Of a stretch of 64,000 nucleotides of DNA, positions 1-12,879 are shown one piece after another. The DNA is from Spirometra erinaceieuropaei (lineage: Eukaryota > Platyhelminthes > Cestoda > Diphyllobothriidea > Diphyllobothriidae). The translations under genes were made by a program, and so were the position numbers. Numbering within the stretch: position 1 is the stretch's first letter; the number at the start of each line of letters is the position of its first letter. The stretch lies in contig CACRXP010000565.1 in assembly GCA_902702965.1 (NCBI GenBank), positions 169,978 to 233,977 on the forward strand, read 5' to 3'. The notes beneath the pieces are model-generated. The model saw only the letters and a program-made list of their open reading frames with translations. It was not told the origin of the DNA and did not search any database.

Positions 1-1084
1 TTATTTTTTTGATTGCTCGATGCAGAAAATATCTGTGTCGTCAAGGTATTCGCTGACCCGATTTAAGAAGAATTCTAATGTAGTCTTTTTTTCAACTTAG
101 CGTTCGTGCTACCCGGAGTAAGTAATTATAGACATTCGGTATTGGTAGGCGGGGTTGTAGGACTGGAGACGAATAAGGTTGCGTTCTCCATCAAACAGGT
201 GCCCACTAAACTCATGCAGTCGGATATGTGTAAAATATTTTACAGAGCTACTTACTTTCACACCTAACAGAAAGCAGATCATCCAGCCGCTTACGACAGA
301 CATTACAGAATTTCCTCTTGAAGTGTCCCAATTCAGACCAACAGTGAGCCATTGGGTCCTGAAGTAAAAAAGATACCGTAATCAGTAACACCCGTTCAAC
401 AACAAGACAGGCGTGTCAACGTTTGCAACTACTGAGCACTGCGAATCATGTCCAGACTATACGTTATCATGAAAGAGTATGCACTGCCATGACTTCGATT
501 GAAATCCTGAATAAGAGGCAATTAGACTAAAGCCGAATAATTCTGCAAACAATCCAAGCTTCTCTTCCTCTTATATTCACTTAAACAGACTAACCTTAGA
601 CATCAAACGAAACTCGGTATCATGTCAACAGTTTAATGAGCTTGTCTCCGGTAGTCCATATTTTTTCTTAAGTAACAGAGAATCACTATGTGCGTGAAGG
701 AGAACGTACTAACAATGGATTGAGAACGTCCCTTGGATTTCCCGAAAATAAAAAACTTATTACTCAAGTTCTCAGCTTCGTAAAAATGCAAACATAATTA
801 AAGCTGTTCCGCCACGTTGGTCTTATGAAGTAAGGTAGGCGAAATACCTCAAATTAGCCTGACGGGAAAAATGTTATTCTTCATAATCTGAATTTTCCGA
901 GATTCTGGTTCACTCATAGGAACGAAATTGCGATGAGATCAACAAGCATCACTAATCGGTAAATGGCAACGTAAATTTTAGTGGGTGGTAAAGAAACCAA
1001 AATTCCCGCCACATCTATTAGATATGTTATGATTTGAAAGGTAATTTTGTCCCTTTAGTGTTAAAGGCTGGCAGGTTCGGTGTA
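1..1084. other. AT-rich non-coding stretch, nothing recognised
   Basis: Only short unconvincing open frames occur here. It probably lies in an intron of, or downstream of, the minus-strand C1-domain gene whose exons are at 3025-3104 and 5670-5806, because that domain ends in mid-protein and later exons should lie further left. I looked for the next expected exon (a second C1 domain) and did not find it. Confidence 0.4.
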
Positions 1085-2085
1085 CAGTACGTGAGCTAAC
1101 TCATGAAATGATAATCGAAATTTTAAGATACGTTTTCTCTCCGAAAATATTACTTAAGTAATTACGAAATAAATCATCTTGCAGCATAACTCTATCATAA
1201 TTCAGTTACCTCGGGGTGTCGGCTTTCGAACGAACTTCTTTCCGGACGCACGCAAAAACCACATTTTAAAAAACGACTACTTAAGCAGCATGAATTTTTT
1301 CTATTGGTTTTCGATGTTTTTAATAATTCAATTATATTTCATAGGAAACATGCATAAAAATGTTCATTCTTCTACTCATTTCATAATACATTACTTCTTC
1401 TGATCTAATATTTAAAGAAAGGGTATAGTTCGGTTTTAAAGTTTGTAATTGTGAGATTTTTAATACCGTGAAATGTCCGTTCATAAAACATCGTGTCTCT
1501 ACATTTAGTAATGTGGTTCCTTAAGTCTACAATATGACTCAAATCAACTGCCAAATTTTATGAAGTCCATACGACCTCCTCCTAATACCGTAGAGAAATT
1601 CACGGCTTTTGCATGCAGAAATATGCGGCTTGCAGTTTGGAGACCCTGAAGGCAAGCGTGACGGCAGGTCATGTTCAAAATTATTCGGGTATTGGAAAAG
1701 TTTAGGAAAACCAAATTATGCCCTTTCGTTAAGTATAAGACTGGTGAAAGAAGAAGAATAAAATAAAGAACAAGTAAGGTTTTACCAAATGCGTGAAGGA
1801 CTGAACATTTTATGTATGATTTATGTGCAATATAATTGAATTATTAAGGGTATCGCAAATCAATGAGAAAAATTCATGATATTTAATTAGTCTTTTTTAC
1901 AGAGTTCGGTTTTTGCTTGTGGCCGGAAAGAATTTTGTTTGAAAACCGACACCCCGAGGTAACTGAATTATAATACAGTTATGCTGCACGATGATTAATG
2001 CCAAAACTCCACTTAAGCAATATTTTCGTAAGGAAAACGTATTTCAGAATTTCGGTTAACATTTCATGAGATAGCACGCCTACTG
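1085..2085. mobile_element. Palindromic ~1 kb element, copy A (MITE-like, long inverted arms)
   Basis: The two ends are long imperfect inverted repeats (about 350 bp each) around a central unpaired part. The left end reads CAGTACGTGAGCTAACTCAT, and the right end is its reverse complement with a few changes, ending at CCTACTG. Both ends are flanked by TA (1083-1084 and 2086-2087), as expected for a TA target duplication. No coding potential was found. Four related copies occur at 46.3, 49.0, 51.7 and 60.1 kb. CAGT termini with TA duplications resemble Tc1/mariner/pogo-type elements, so I infer a non-autonomous DNA transposon, but no transposase is present to prove it. Confidence 0.75.
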
Positions 2086-2087
2086 TA

Positions 2088-3024
2088 ACTCCTGTGTTCT
2101 AAGATCTCTAATTGAGATGCACCACTGTAGCTTTCTCAAAGATCGCCGATGTTGGTTACGGATTTGTCAGTATTGATTGCGTTTATCATCCAGGTGCTTT
2201 ATTGGGCAATCCAGGTTCCGGACGCACAAACAACAGAGCGCTATAAATCGATCAATCGAGCAGTCACCTGACAGCCGCGCATCTCGTAGTTAATTTTCCT
2301 ATTAGGTGTCACCTGGGAGAACGATTTTGACTACCCTGAATTTGCACTCGTAGGTAGCGTAAAATATTACCTATGTTAGTTCATTCTTCTGTATACTCGT
2401 CTGTATTTGACGATTCGTGTTCGTTAAAACAATGTCCTGTTTCGGCCGATAGTGATTGGAGGGGAATTGTGGTGACACCTCATCTAGCAGTGTAGTATTG
2501 AGCCTGCCCTGTGGGTGAATCTTGCCAACTCTCAATGACGTGCGAACGTTAACTATGATCTCCGACATGCTTTTTATGCACAGAACGTTCCATTTTGACT
2601 CATATAAGTGGTTAACTCTGCTATGTGGTCTTGCGGTCGTTAGATTTTCTGGTTGAGCATTCCAAGATAACTGTTTGTCCTGAGCAGTCTTTGAAGATGT
2701 TTGAGTCCGATCCGTTTAGCTGTCCCCACACAGCAATGAGTTCCCGCCTGTCAACAAAATTTGTATGCTAAACTCCTTTTCTGCTGCCGCTTCCGTTGCA
2801 AACTTAGGACCCTCAATGTCTTCTTGTCTTGGCTTTTCTGCGACCATTAGCTGATCATCGGGCTGTCGAAATACAACGACACCCGGGAACAGAGGCTGAC
2901 CCTCCGCTTCTCTCCCTTATTTTTAAGCCGATTTTAAGCATGACCGTAAAATAACAGAACACGCCTAAAAAGTATGTTACACAGCCACAAAATATGATTA
3001 AACCTAAACAATTGACAGACGTAC
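2088..3024. other. Intron or intergenic sequence, no supported gene
   Basis: This lies downstream of the splice donor of the 3025-3104 exon. On the minus strand at about 2370-2850 there are several protein-like but frame-shifted open stretches that I could not identify. No second C1 exon of the host gene was found. Confidence 0.35.
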
Positions 3025-3104
3025 CTGTATAAGGAAAGGAATTATGCAGGTACAGGGTGAGACGACGTGGGGGATGCACTTTTCGTGAGCTAGGAAGTTA
3101 CAAA
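3025..3104 (-). CDS. Host-gene exon: C-terminal half of a C1 domain (DGK theta-like)
   Basis: This 80-nt internal exon is invisible as a long ORF but strongly supported. On the minus strand it follows a pyrimidine-rich tract ending in CAG (3107-3105). Its first two bases complete an Ile codon started by the exon at 5670-5806. It then encodes CNFLAHEKCIPHVVSPC and ends at CAG before a GTACGT donor (3024). Joined to the upstream exon, the cysteines and histidines follow the C1 pattern CX2CX4HX2CX7C. The tail after the last Cys (CTCIIPFLIQ) resembles the segment after the first C1 domain of diacylglycerol kinase theta, a lipid kinase that converts diacylglycerol to phosphatidic acid. The phase match (A plus TT) and both splice sites are seen directly. 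The DGK-theta assignment is from memory of the family; another C1 protein is possible. Confidence 0.75.
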
Positions 3105-5669
3105 CTGGACGGGAGAAAGAAAACACAAGTATCTTCTTTAGTAGTGATTCTGAAACGTAGTGTAAAAGTGACGAATGAGGAAAAAAAGTGCGTACAGGAA
3201 AGTGGCATCCTTAAAATTAACTGGTATTCCTCCTCCAGGTTCAACCATCGTAAAACTCGCATTCGTTTCCCCTTTTCCATCATCCAAACCGCAATTTAAC
3301 AGTAGCCAAAACTTTGGTTTAATTCAGTTATTTAGTAATGATAAGCATTTATATTCCATGATCCTAACACCGCACATATCTCCCTATTTAGATTTTCTTA
3401 GTTGGGGACTTGCCCAGGTGAATGCATCCTTAGCATAAATGTGGGTAGCCGTCGCATCCTTAGACCACGTTTATATCGGTTTTAACCAGATTGCAATGCC
3501 AGTAAACAAAGTGTTTGCGCATATTCGGCTTAGCTACAAAATGCCAGAAGGCTCATTTCGGTTAGTGTTGAATCAGCGTACTTCTTTAGCAACCAATTGG
3601 TGCCTCGCTTATGTAAAATATTATCGATCATCCAAATAGGGCAGGGTTGTCACATTTTGACTCCATTTTGCCCATTTAGAGCTCGTAACTATGCAGTTGC
3701 AGGTACTCCAAGAGGGTGCTATTGAAAGAAGGGAACCTTCAGAAATTTAGCCAATTAATGTTGAAGCGTCGACTTGCGTCAAAGTTCAGTTGGCAGGCGA
3801 AATGATTGGAAGTAGATTGGTTTTTAGGCTGGACCAACTAATTTGCACAAACTTCAAAAGATCTAAATAGTAGTCTAAGTTGGTATAACCATGAATAGAT
3901 GTTTTCTAGGAAGTGTCTGACGCCATGCAAGTGGAAGAGAAAACCCTGGCGTCTGGGTCAAAGCATTGCCCATCGTTCTGGATGCAGCGTGTCTGGGGAA
4001 TCGAATACCTAACAAAAGGCATAGGTACCCAAGTGTTCTATGGATATTTTGCGAGATTTAAAGGGTGGCAAAGCGCGACCGGAAGAATGAGACAGTAAGG
4101 CCCAGACATTCGTGTAATCTATCAGACGAATAAATGAAAAGAAAAACACACAAGGTCTATGAACCAGGTTTTCCACAGAGGCTAGAACCATACGCGCTGC
4201 TCGGCTCCGCGGAAGGATACTACTCATCAAACTACAGTGATGCTGTGCAAAGAAGGAATAGACGGTGAGAATCGCGAGAACAGAACTTTGATTGACCCCC
4301 AACATAATTAGCAATTCAGGTTTCGTTGATGCTCCGCCCTGTTATATAACGAATGCACAAAAGTTCACGAGGCATGGACGACCGTCTTAAAAAGTAACTT
4401 AGAGGCGAAGAAACTCGCTAAATTCTGACCCTGGATTTGATGATTTTCGTACCCGCCCATGATAATTACGCTAAAAACTTATCTACCTGCTGGTTTTTCG
4501 AAATGTATACGAAGTCAGTCGTTTGTCTCGAAAAAGTAGACACGGAACATGCATTTCTAAAGGCCCCACTAATGTGAATTACGTTTTCGAGTTTTATAGC
4601 CTTAAATGGAGGATATCGCTGTTTAAAGGGAATTACGCATAATCATCTTTTAAGATCGTCGCTTAAATCTGAAGGCAGTCGGACATTCGAAGTTTTTCAC
4701 GCAGTTTGCCAAGGCTGTCCGTTTACCAAACTAGTCTGATAAATTTATAAGTTGCATCAGGCATCGTCGAAAAACCGTAAAATTTCCAAATAAAATGTTT
4801 TAAAAAACTTGTAAACCAAATAAACCGGAGACCCTTAGAATGCATAGCAACTTCGATCGTGGCCAAAATGCCGAAGTACACAACAAATTTGAAATCGCAG
4901 ACATTTCGTACTTTTAAATACTACATTTTAATGAGTTCCTCGTAAGATGATCGTATTACACCCAACTTTTCAAGTTTACACAGAAAATTCCCCATTCAAC
5001 AAACCCCGAAAAGTCATTCGTAATCAGCGAATACTTTCATATGGGCTTACCACAGACGACTGAAGACGTTTCAGTAAAACGTCTGCAAAGGACCCTAATT
5101 GGCCTTCTGGCAACTGAACTCAGACAATTTCTTGCGGTCTAACTCACTAAGGGTCTCGGTCATTGTTCTATTAAGTTCAGAGCATCGTGCATGTGAAGGA
5201 GTCAACAAACACAAGGTGGTTATCGGGTCATTGCAGGTAAGTCAGTATTTTCTATCCAAACGGGGTACATATGTTTAATAGTATTGCTCTAGCTTGTAGA
5301 ATCGATGCTTTGCAGCTAAATGAGCACAAGAAAGACTATTTTACGAATGTTTTCTAAAAAGCATATTTCAATTTATAAGGTCGTCGAAGATTAATGGGAA
5401 AAGTTCACGTCACATAAGGACTCATTTTACATGCAGTAGACCAGCTCTTGTGTATAGTGCTGCATTCCGAATGATAGAAAGCACGCCGGGTTCAGGCAAT
5501 TAAGTAGAAAGATTGGGGGCTAACAGGAAAAGGTTTAGGGTGTACACAGAAAAAAAGGAAAAAAATAAGTAGGCAGAGACCATTATTTTCGGCATGTTGA
5601 TCTTGCATTTAGAGAGACCAATCACAGCGCAGAAACGGAAGGAAGCCAACTTTCTCATTTTAAACATAC
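3105..5669 (-). other. Intron between the two C1-domain exons
   Basis: This 2,565-nt interval begins (minus strand) with GTATGT and ends with a pyrimidine-rich tract plus CAG, consistent with a U2-type intron. Removing it joins the flanking exons in frame. Several open frames inside it (for example at 3175-3639 plus and 4009-4314 minus) look random and match nothing I know. No nested element was recognised. Confidence 0.65.
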
Positions 5670-5806
5670 TTTCGCATATCATGCCTGTCGTCCCCAGCAG
5701 ACCCCAGAGCAGATCACAGCAGTGATGGCATGTGGCCGGTTTGTGAAGATTCTTTTTGATGAAAGCGTGCCCTTGAAACCATCCTTTTGGAGCCGCACCA
5801 ATTCCG
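5670..5806 (-). CDS. Host-gene exon: N-terminal half of a C1 domain (DGK theta-like)
   Basis: This 137-nt exon lies inside a 110-codon open frame. It starts after an AT-rich acceptor ending TTTAG (AG at 5808-5807) and ends at a GTATGT donor (5669). It encodes a short Gly/Ala/Pro/Trp lead, then GHAFIKKNLHKP and ATCHHCCDLLWGLL, ending MICE. The spacing H-X12-C-X2-C-X14-C is the first half of a C1 zinc domain, and the exon at 3025-3104 supplies the rest in matching phase. C1 domains bind diacylglycerol or phorbol esters at membranes. The HKP..CHHC..LLWGL and CEICNF..HEKC context is closest, from memory, to diacylglycerol kinase theta; PKC, Unc-13 and chimaerin types fit less well. The exon begins in mid-codon, so at least one exon lies upstream on the minus strand and was not identified. 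Confidence 0.75.
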
Positions 5807-8800
5807 CTAAATTTAAAAATATTTTTACACATCTAAATATGGCAGGTTGTAGCATTCACAACAGCTCGCTGAAATAGAATATATTTCTACGAACCTTCGT
5901 TTCGGGTAAAGGAACATCAATATTCACGTGCAAAATATAGACAAGGGACTAATGAAATCTACGCAGGAGCATTGTGAGCCGCAAAGCAATGGACTGTCAA
6001 ATCTTGTCACGTTAAAGTAGTGTGGACGGAGGGTCCCACCTTTGGGTAAAGAAACCACAGCGTACTATTCCTACACCAAGCTGCTCCAGGTAAATATCAC
6101 AGGGAACAACGACAAATCCGATAACTGGTTTGACATGGCTTGAGGGAAGCAGAAGAATTTTCTGACAGCTAATAATGCCGAGGGGAGTACCTTTAGGAAC
6201 TTAATATGACGTACCGAAGAGATAAAAAGAAGTGTTCACCTATTGGTGCAATTTTAATTTTAAAACTGTTCACTTGAATCAGCTACCCCTAAATCACATC
6301 TCAGTGGGCCGTTTTCTAGATAGAAGAGCCATAGCGTGTGGGTTTTGAATGAGTTTGTTGGTGGCAAATACTTCTGACGGCAGCCCTAAACCACGGTGAG
6401 ACGTCTTTGGGAACAGAAAAAGTAACCAAATGCCTGACTTCCTGCAATTGGGGACGGATTTTCACCCCAAGTGAAGGAAACGAAGGAATTGTCATCAGGA
6501 GAACTCCTTCCCAGCCAAATGCAATTACGAACTACTGCTGGTGCAGAATATGGCTTTGGTGAAATCCAACAAAAAATACAACGAACTGCTTATAATGCAC
6601 CGATACACCTCAAAAGTTCGCGGACTAGTCTTAAAATCCAGCAAAATGTGAATAGCCTTACTTTCGTGGGCATTTTGCAATTCAACGAGATAGGAGCAGA
6701 TTTTAGTGCCTGTGTCGCACCGTGGAGTCTTGTCGAAAAATGTCAACAAATCATCCCTTTGATCCTGGAACTGAGAAGACATCTCTTACACCAGCTCCCA
6801 CAGACAGAGTAACCATATAATCGTACAAAGGCCTTTAGAGTGCTGAAAAACCAAACCAACACGAACTGACGCGGATATTTTTGCACCAAACTGGGAATAA
6901 CTGACACCGTTGAGTTTCCTAGTGTTGCTTACAAAGAATGTCGAGAGAAGGACCGAATAGGTGCAGACCGCTTCATTTGTAAGCGCTGCCAGTCGGGTGA
7001 GCACACACAAAGTCTGAAGGAAACTTTACCAAGAACGATGTAATAACTGAGGCCGAGACCTTCTACTGCGTTTTGAAGAAAGCCGGAGAACACTCCAAGA
7101 GAACCTCGTCATCTACTCAGCGTTACAGTTGCTGAAACGCGTTCAGTCCCTTTCAGACTGGGAAATCCTCGATATCGAGAGTACAGAGTTCTCCTCCCCA
7201 ACAACATTCATTACCTCCGAAGTAGAAGACACAAAGAATAATCCCTCCGGAAAGCGTCCGGTTAAGGCAAAGTCCTCCCCCCAGACTTCAGGTTTCTTGC
7301 GACCTCTCGAGTATGCAGGTCAGAAACAACCAATGGAACTCGTTGACTTTTAGAAATCACTGAGTCATCTCGAGGAAAACCATTGAAAGCAAAGAATTCT
7401 GCAACTGAAGTCATGTCAGACACGAACAAGGGGCTAGCAAAAAGGCACCGCCGTTACGGATATGTATTTTGTTTATTACGACTCAAGTTATCCACCTACA
7501 CACTTTTGACACAAAAACATGCCGCCCCAAGATTTAACGCATCTGCCTACTGTAGTTGGTGGTAAGCGTTGAATACCTACCTGTCTATAAAAGAACTAGT
7601 AGAGTTGACTGGATGATAAGTAAGGATAATTTAGCCAGAATGGGACTCTAACTCCGAGGTCTAACTGCCGTAAATGAACTCATTCTCTCCAAAGGCCGCA
7701 AGTACTCCATGACAAGAAACTTTCCAGATGGTCTTCCGACTGCCAGTGAGTATAATGAAAGCCATCCTTTCACAGACATTTAAGGACTGGTACGTATTCA
7801 TGCATTCAGATCGTCTATAGTTAGGTAACACTCCCGAAACGCTTCTCGTCAAAAATATAACATGTGTCTCCCTGCAATGTCTGTGAAGCATATTTTTAAG
7901 AAAAATTGAATCTTTTGAAGTGTATTTCTGCATACGCTTAGAAATTGTTACGACGCAAGGCACCTTGAAGACCTACCAGAAAGCTCGTGTCAACAGTAAA
8001 TTATGCACAACATAAAATTATATAACAAGGCAGGACATTGAAAATCGAGTAGTTCGATCCACAGCCAAAAGTCACTTCAAATAAGCTTTCTAATCGAAGA
8101 CAAAAGCTGCGTGCCAACGCGCGCCCTCTCTCAAACAGAGCTGCTAATCTGAAGTATGGAAAGAAGATTTACTTGGCGACTTAATCTGCTGAAGTATTGT
8201 GAATTGCCGAGATTAGAAAGAAACTCCCGATCACTTAATTCTGCATTCCTTAATTATATTAAGGTGTGCACTGAAATTCGAGTACAAAAAATGGATCGAA
8301 TAAAATTCCCATCGTTCGATGCCAAGACCCTAGGAACACTCTGTACTCCACGCTTACTCTTGGCTACTACTAAAAGTCCACTCACCCTGTAGACTGTGCC
8401 TGGAGTTCCAGATCGGAACAGGTCTCCTCTGCCAAGCTAGACTGTTCGGCGAACTTTGGATAGAAACCGTCTTCCATTTTCACCTTGCGTCAGTCATTTG
8501 CATGGTTTTCAACAAAGTATGCACTTGAAGAATTTAGTAACAGAGCTTGAATATCCGCCTCGAGAAATCCGCGTCTTCGAGGAGTCAACACGGGAAATGG
8601 TGGCGCAATATCCAAATCATGTCGGCTGAGTTTCAACGAAGAGCACGTGTGCAATATGTCCTATAAGTCATAGAGAGGGAAAGTCCGGTTGAACTAGAGC
8701 ACGTTGCATTTAACCAGTTGGGACATGTGAGCTATCTTACTTGAAACACCAACTTAGGGAGAATATGACAAGGGTGTTGACGGAAAGTTCGAAGATAGCA

Positions 8801-11034
8801 AACAATGATAACAGGTTATGTAGGTTTTTTGATGCCTGTGAATGAACGTAACACAAATTTTTTGGCCGGATTTATCAGAAAAACAGAGTCGAAGTATCAA
8901 TTCGAAGACACCATTGCGTGCTGACAATGAAAAGCAGGATGAGGAACAAAAATCAATGTTGAGATCGACAACAACAACTGTTTAATGGGCTTACAACTTT
9001 CGTAAGGTTAGAAGAGCGAGGGTTGTCTAGTGATGGTAGAATGAGAATTCAAAATCTACTGAGAAAATGCATATTCCTAACTGAATAAGACGGTAGTCCA
9101 CTGCGCACAGACTTGATGCCGGTTTCCAGATCTTGAAGGAATGCAATAATCGCGACTAGAGTTGAGCGCGACGTCCCGAACTTCCAAATTAACGAGCTGA
9201 TGAACAACGTAAATAGCCTAATCAACTGTGATAATTGTCTTTGACTAACATCTGCAATTAGAATGAATTAGGGGACAGATCACATCTCCCTCACATGCCG
9301 AACTCAACGAAAATCTGAAACTCTTAAAGAGATGGAATGCCAAACCTATATGAGACTGCTGGCATTGTCGCCAAAGGCAGTTATACCTCGGCGCACATAC
9401 TCACAAAAGACCGTTCATCGTGAGAGATATGGACAGTCATCTTCTCAGATAGGACGCAGTGGTGACTCGCTCGTTAATTTGTTCATAATTAGGCAGGCCT
9501 GTTTCACAAGTGATTCGCTTTTCTACTTTCATTCCCGACACATTCCTTTGGCAAAATATGTTCGAGGTAAAAGAGGTGGATGTGAGCACGGTAACAAACA
9601 AAATAAAACAGTCTGTCAGCGCATGCCGTTTAACGCATGCCACATCCAAATTTGACAGACATTAAGGGCTTTAGCGCACTCGGCCCAGATCCCAAAGACG
9701 CACGCTGAGAGCAGATTCGGATCACGTTTTCGTCTAATGCAATAGCGGTGGAGTTTGCTGAGAGGAGGAGAAAATTTCGAGCAACGACGCTTCCCGCGTA
9801 CCCTACATAGTGGGTGTAGCGTTGGTGATTTGCACGTCATTTACTTCATAACGTTGCAGACTTGTGTATCATATACCGCATTCTCTCATCTCCTATCCAC
9901 CTCCCTCCGATGGCAAGACGATATCAAAACGGCCAAAGATCGGTTCGGACGCAGTGGCTGAAACTAAACAGCCCACCTATACGGCCTGCGGCCTGACTCT
10001 GAGTCCTAAGAACGAACGAGTTATCCTGTCAGTTGTCAACTTCCTGGATCTGATGTGATAGATTCAAGCCCCTCAGATTTGTCGCAGTGAAAAATGTGCT
10101 GATTTACTGTGAGGATAAATTCCCCAATGTCGACCACGATCTCTTCGCCTATGCCTAGTCAAATATCCGAGCCTGTCGGGCAACTGTTGATGGATTGGAG
10201 TGCGGTGCCTGACATGACGCGACAGAACGAGTCTACGCAGTTACACGCGCGTGCTCGGAAGTAGTTATGGGCTCAGCATGCCACGAGTCATTCTAATCAG
10301 AGGTTTGGCCCGAAGCGTATGCAACACGGTCATTTATGGATGCCAAACTCACACACAGACCCGAATAGCCTCCCGGAACATTTAAACTTTAAAGAGATAT
10401 TCAAACGGCAAGTTGAGCAAACCGCTACTTAAATTTACAGTGCAAGGTACGCGGCAGTAATCAATATCTGTGGGGCAGAAAACTGTCTTTGAGGCATTTT
10501 TATGAATTCTTATGAACGCTCCCCTTTAGAGACTCAGGAACATCGGCAAATAAAAAAAACAGCCGAAGGCTGAGGTCAAAACCATTGTTATTTGAGCAAA
10601 GCATCACAATTAACCCTGGCTTAAGAAGTACTCCGAATGGAACACGGAATTGGCCAGCTTCAGTGAATTGCGATGGGTCTGATTACATGATATACGCCCC
10701 CTTCCATCCCCTTAGGTCATAAAGTTCCTAGTCCAGTCTCCCGTACGTTTAACCACAGAATTTTTACTAAAAGACTTTCGAAAGGTTGGGAACTTAATTT
10801 ATCAACGGGACCATGGATATGAAATCAATAACTGGCCGCTGAATTATAGGCAGCGGAATGAATATTATACAGTTGACACCGCGTAGAATTAAGTTTTTTC
10901 AATGCTGTCTACCCTCTTCGTTCTCGAAATAGGTCAGCCAAAACTACGAGTAACCAAACACTTCCCCCTGGGGCCACGAATCAGATGCAAGGAAAGGCAA
11001 ACGTTTTTTTTGCAATTCATGGAGCGTCAGTTTA
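5807..11034. other. Probable 5' intron(s) of the C1-domain gene; no supported exon
   Basis: This is over 5 kb without a feature I can defend. A plus-strand stretch at 7051-7353 is open for about 100 codons and has a protein-like composition. It could continue past a one-base slip near 7350 to about 7470, but an equally protein-like frame overlaps it, so I do not call it. Upstream exons of the minus-strand gene should lie here or further right, but I cannot recognise their N-terminal sequence. Confidence 0.35.
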
Positions 11035-11385
11035 TCAAAACTCTTCGGCAGGACTAAGGAATTGAAGCGGGAGAGCTGGCAAGACCAGTCGATAACTGCT
11101 ATGTGTTCTACACCTGCCTTTCTTCATATACGAATGATATTTAAAGTCGCAGGAACTTGTTATCGTGGACAGCTCTACGCCGTTTCTCATTGCTGATAAG
11201 TAAAACTGAAGAAGGTAACAAAGCAACCCCACGGCAGTTTTATCGAAAATATCTACCACAAAACACGATCGTTCAGCATCTTGTCCCCGACACCGAAAGC
11301 AAGGACCACTTAGCAAGGCGCCCTTCAATTTCCGGATCTCTTCCTCCTCGTTTCGGCTTTTGGGATGTCTGTTGGGGTCCTTCAA
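11035..11385 (-). pseudogene. Possible Gypsy (mag/K02A2.6-like) Gag zinc-knuckle remnant
   Basis: An open frame here contains GPCFRCRGQDAERSCFVVDI. This resembles the CX2CX3HX4C knuckle at the Gag/protease border of some Ty3/Gypsy elements (C-x-R-C-G-x-x-H-x4-C), but with Asp where the His should be. A second, less clear Cys-containing stretch follows. No reverse transcriptase or integrase was found next to it and no LTRs were seen, so at best this is a decayed fragment. The call rests on one short motif and could be chance. Confidence 0.25.
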
Positions 11386-12870
11386 ATAATGTCCATCCTC
11401 ACGCTGTTGGTCTAGCTATTGAATAACGCCTACGATTTTACAATGTTGCAAGGTTCCGTCAGCTGACGATAACTAGTGCTAGGCTGTTATGGCAGGTTTG
11501 CCAACTAGTGTTAAACTTTCCATTGACATCTTGGCTATGTGCAAACAGGTACCATGAATAAACAGCCAGCGTTGGTCTGAATCATCCAGCAAAGATCGAA
11601 TAAGTCATGCATGTCCGAGTTGATGTTCTGGCTCTTCCCTTCGGTTTCTGCAGTCGTTCAGCTCATATGTGCTTTAAACGCTCTTGGACACCGTGACGGT
11701 TATGCACCTCGATCACCATCGACATATCGCCATTTTTGTCGTGTGGCACCGTCCGCTGTCACGCTGGCCAGTTGTCTATGCAGACTACGTGACGGAACTT
11801 CCGAACAGCTAACTGTTGTCTTGTCTGTGCAAGATCAGGTTGTACTCTCCACTTGTATCCTTGCATGATAACTTTGGACAGTTGCCCGCCCAGTGAAAGA
11901 TTGTGGTAATCCCGACAATAGGCATTAATTGGCGTCAATATGTACGATTTGTTTCTATTCAGTAACCGTTGACCCGAAGAAGCGGTAGACAAAATTAGCC
12001 AAAGCTCACTGTATTACCTTAGTACACGAAGGTATGGAATTTTCTTTGAAATTTTGGCATGATTTTCGGGTAAAAAGTAGGTGTACGGTAGAAATGCTAA
12101 TTGGCATTTTATGTGCAGGTTGTTGGATCTCTAAAAATAACCCCGACTTATGATAAGGCCGTCAATGAGTATTCAGAATAAGGCCGAGAAATTAGATGGG
12201 GAGGTTCATGTACGAAAAAGCTTAAATTTATTCAATTTAGTTGGTTTGTCCAAAGATGTAAAAAGACTACCTACCTGGAGAAGACGGATTTCAGTACATT
12301 ATATGGACAACGCCAAACTAAGGTCAAAAAATCCGCGACAGACTTCTACTCAACAGTTAAATATCCACTGTGTCTCAATGTTGTTAGTCACGCCTTAATG
12401 TATAGACAACGTTCAAGTGTGGCAAGATCCTAAACTATCATGGAGATGGAAAAGTAGCTGGAAGCAACCGCCTTCTCCATTGAAATTTTAAAGCAAAAGC
12501 AGAGATATCGAAAACTGTCGTTTACTACATACGACACACTTAGAACACACACTAACACATGTACATTTCTAAACCCATCTTATCGATCCCAACCAACTCG
12601 CTTTAATATGTCGGCGTTAGTGCCCTGTAGTCGTCATATTTTGCATAATTCCATAGTTTTCCAGTCATTTATTTCAACTACCTTTTCTTCGCACTTTGCA
12701 TAATATCCCTCGGTAACCTTTTGCTAGTTAGCCAACATATTTTGTCATTCTTGGTAAAAGAACTAGCGACGGGGGCATTAGCTTCAGTCCAAAGCGAATG
12801 ATTCTTTATATACGATGCTAATATGTCTGCTGATCGAATAAAATATATGTTATGTCAACGCTTTAGGGCA
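11386..12870. other. No supported gene
   Basis: The sequence is moderately GC-rich at 11.6-11.9 kb, then AT-rich. If the zinc-knuckle at 11.3 kb is real, its Gag would extend through 11.4-12.0 kb on the minus strand, but only frame-broken unrecognisable stretches are visible there. Confidence 0.3.
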
Positions 12871-12879
12871 GGAGTCAAC

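Noticed and set aside
2370..2850. Protein-like minus-strand stretches including a possible start at about 2846
   Set aside because: Frames change repeatedly, no family recognised, no splice structure convincing.
6471..6812. 113-codon plus-strand ORF
   Set aside because: No domain recognised, opposite strand equally open, no exon signals that agree with neighbours.
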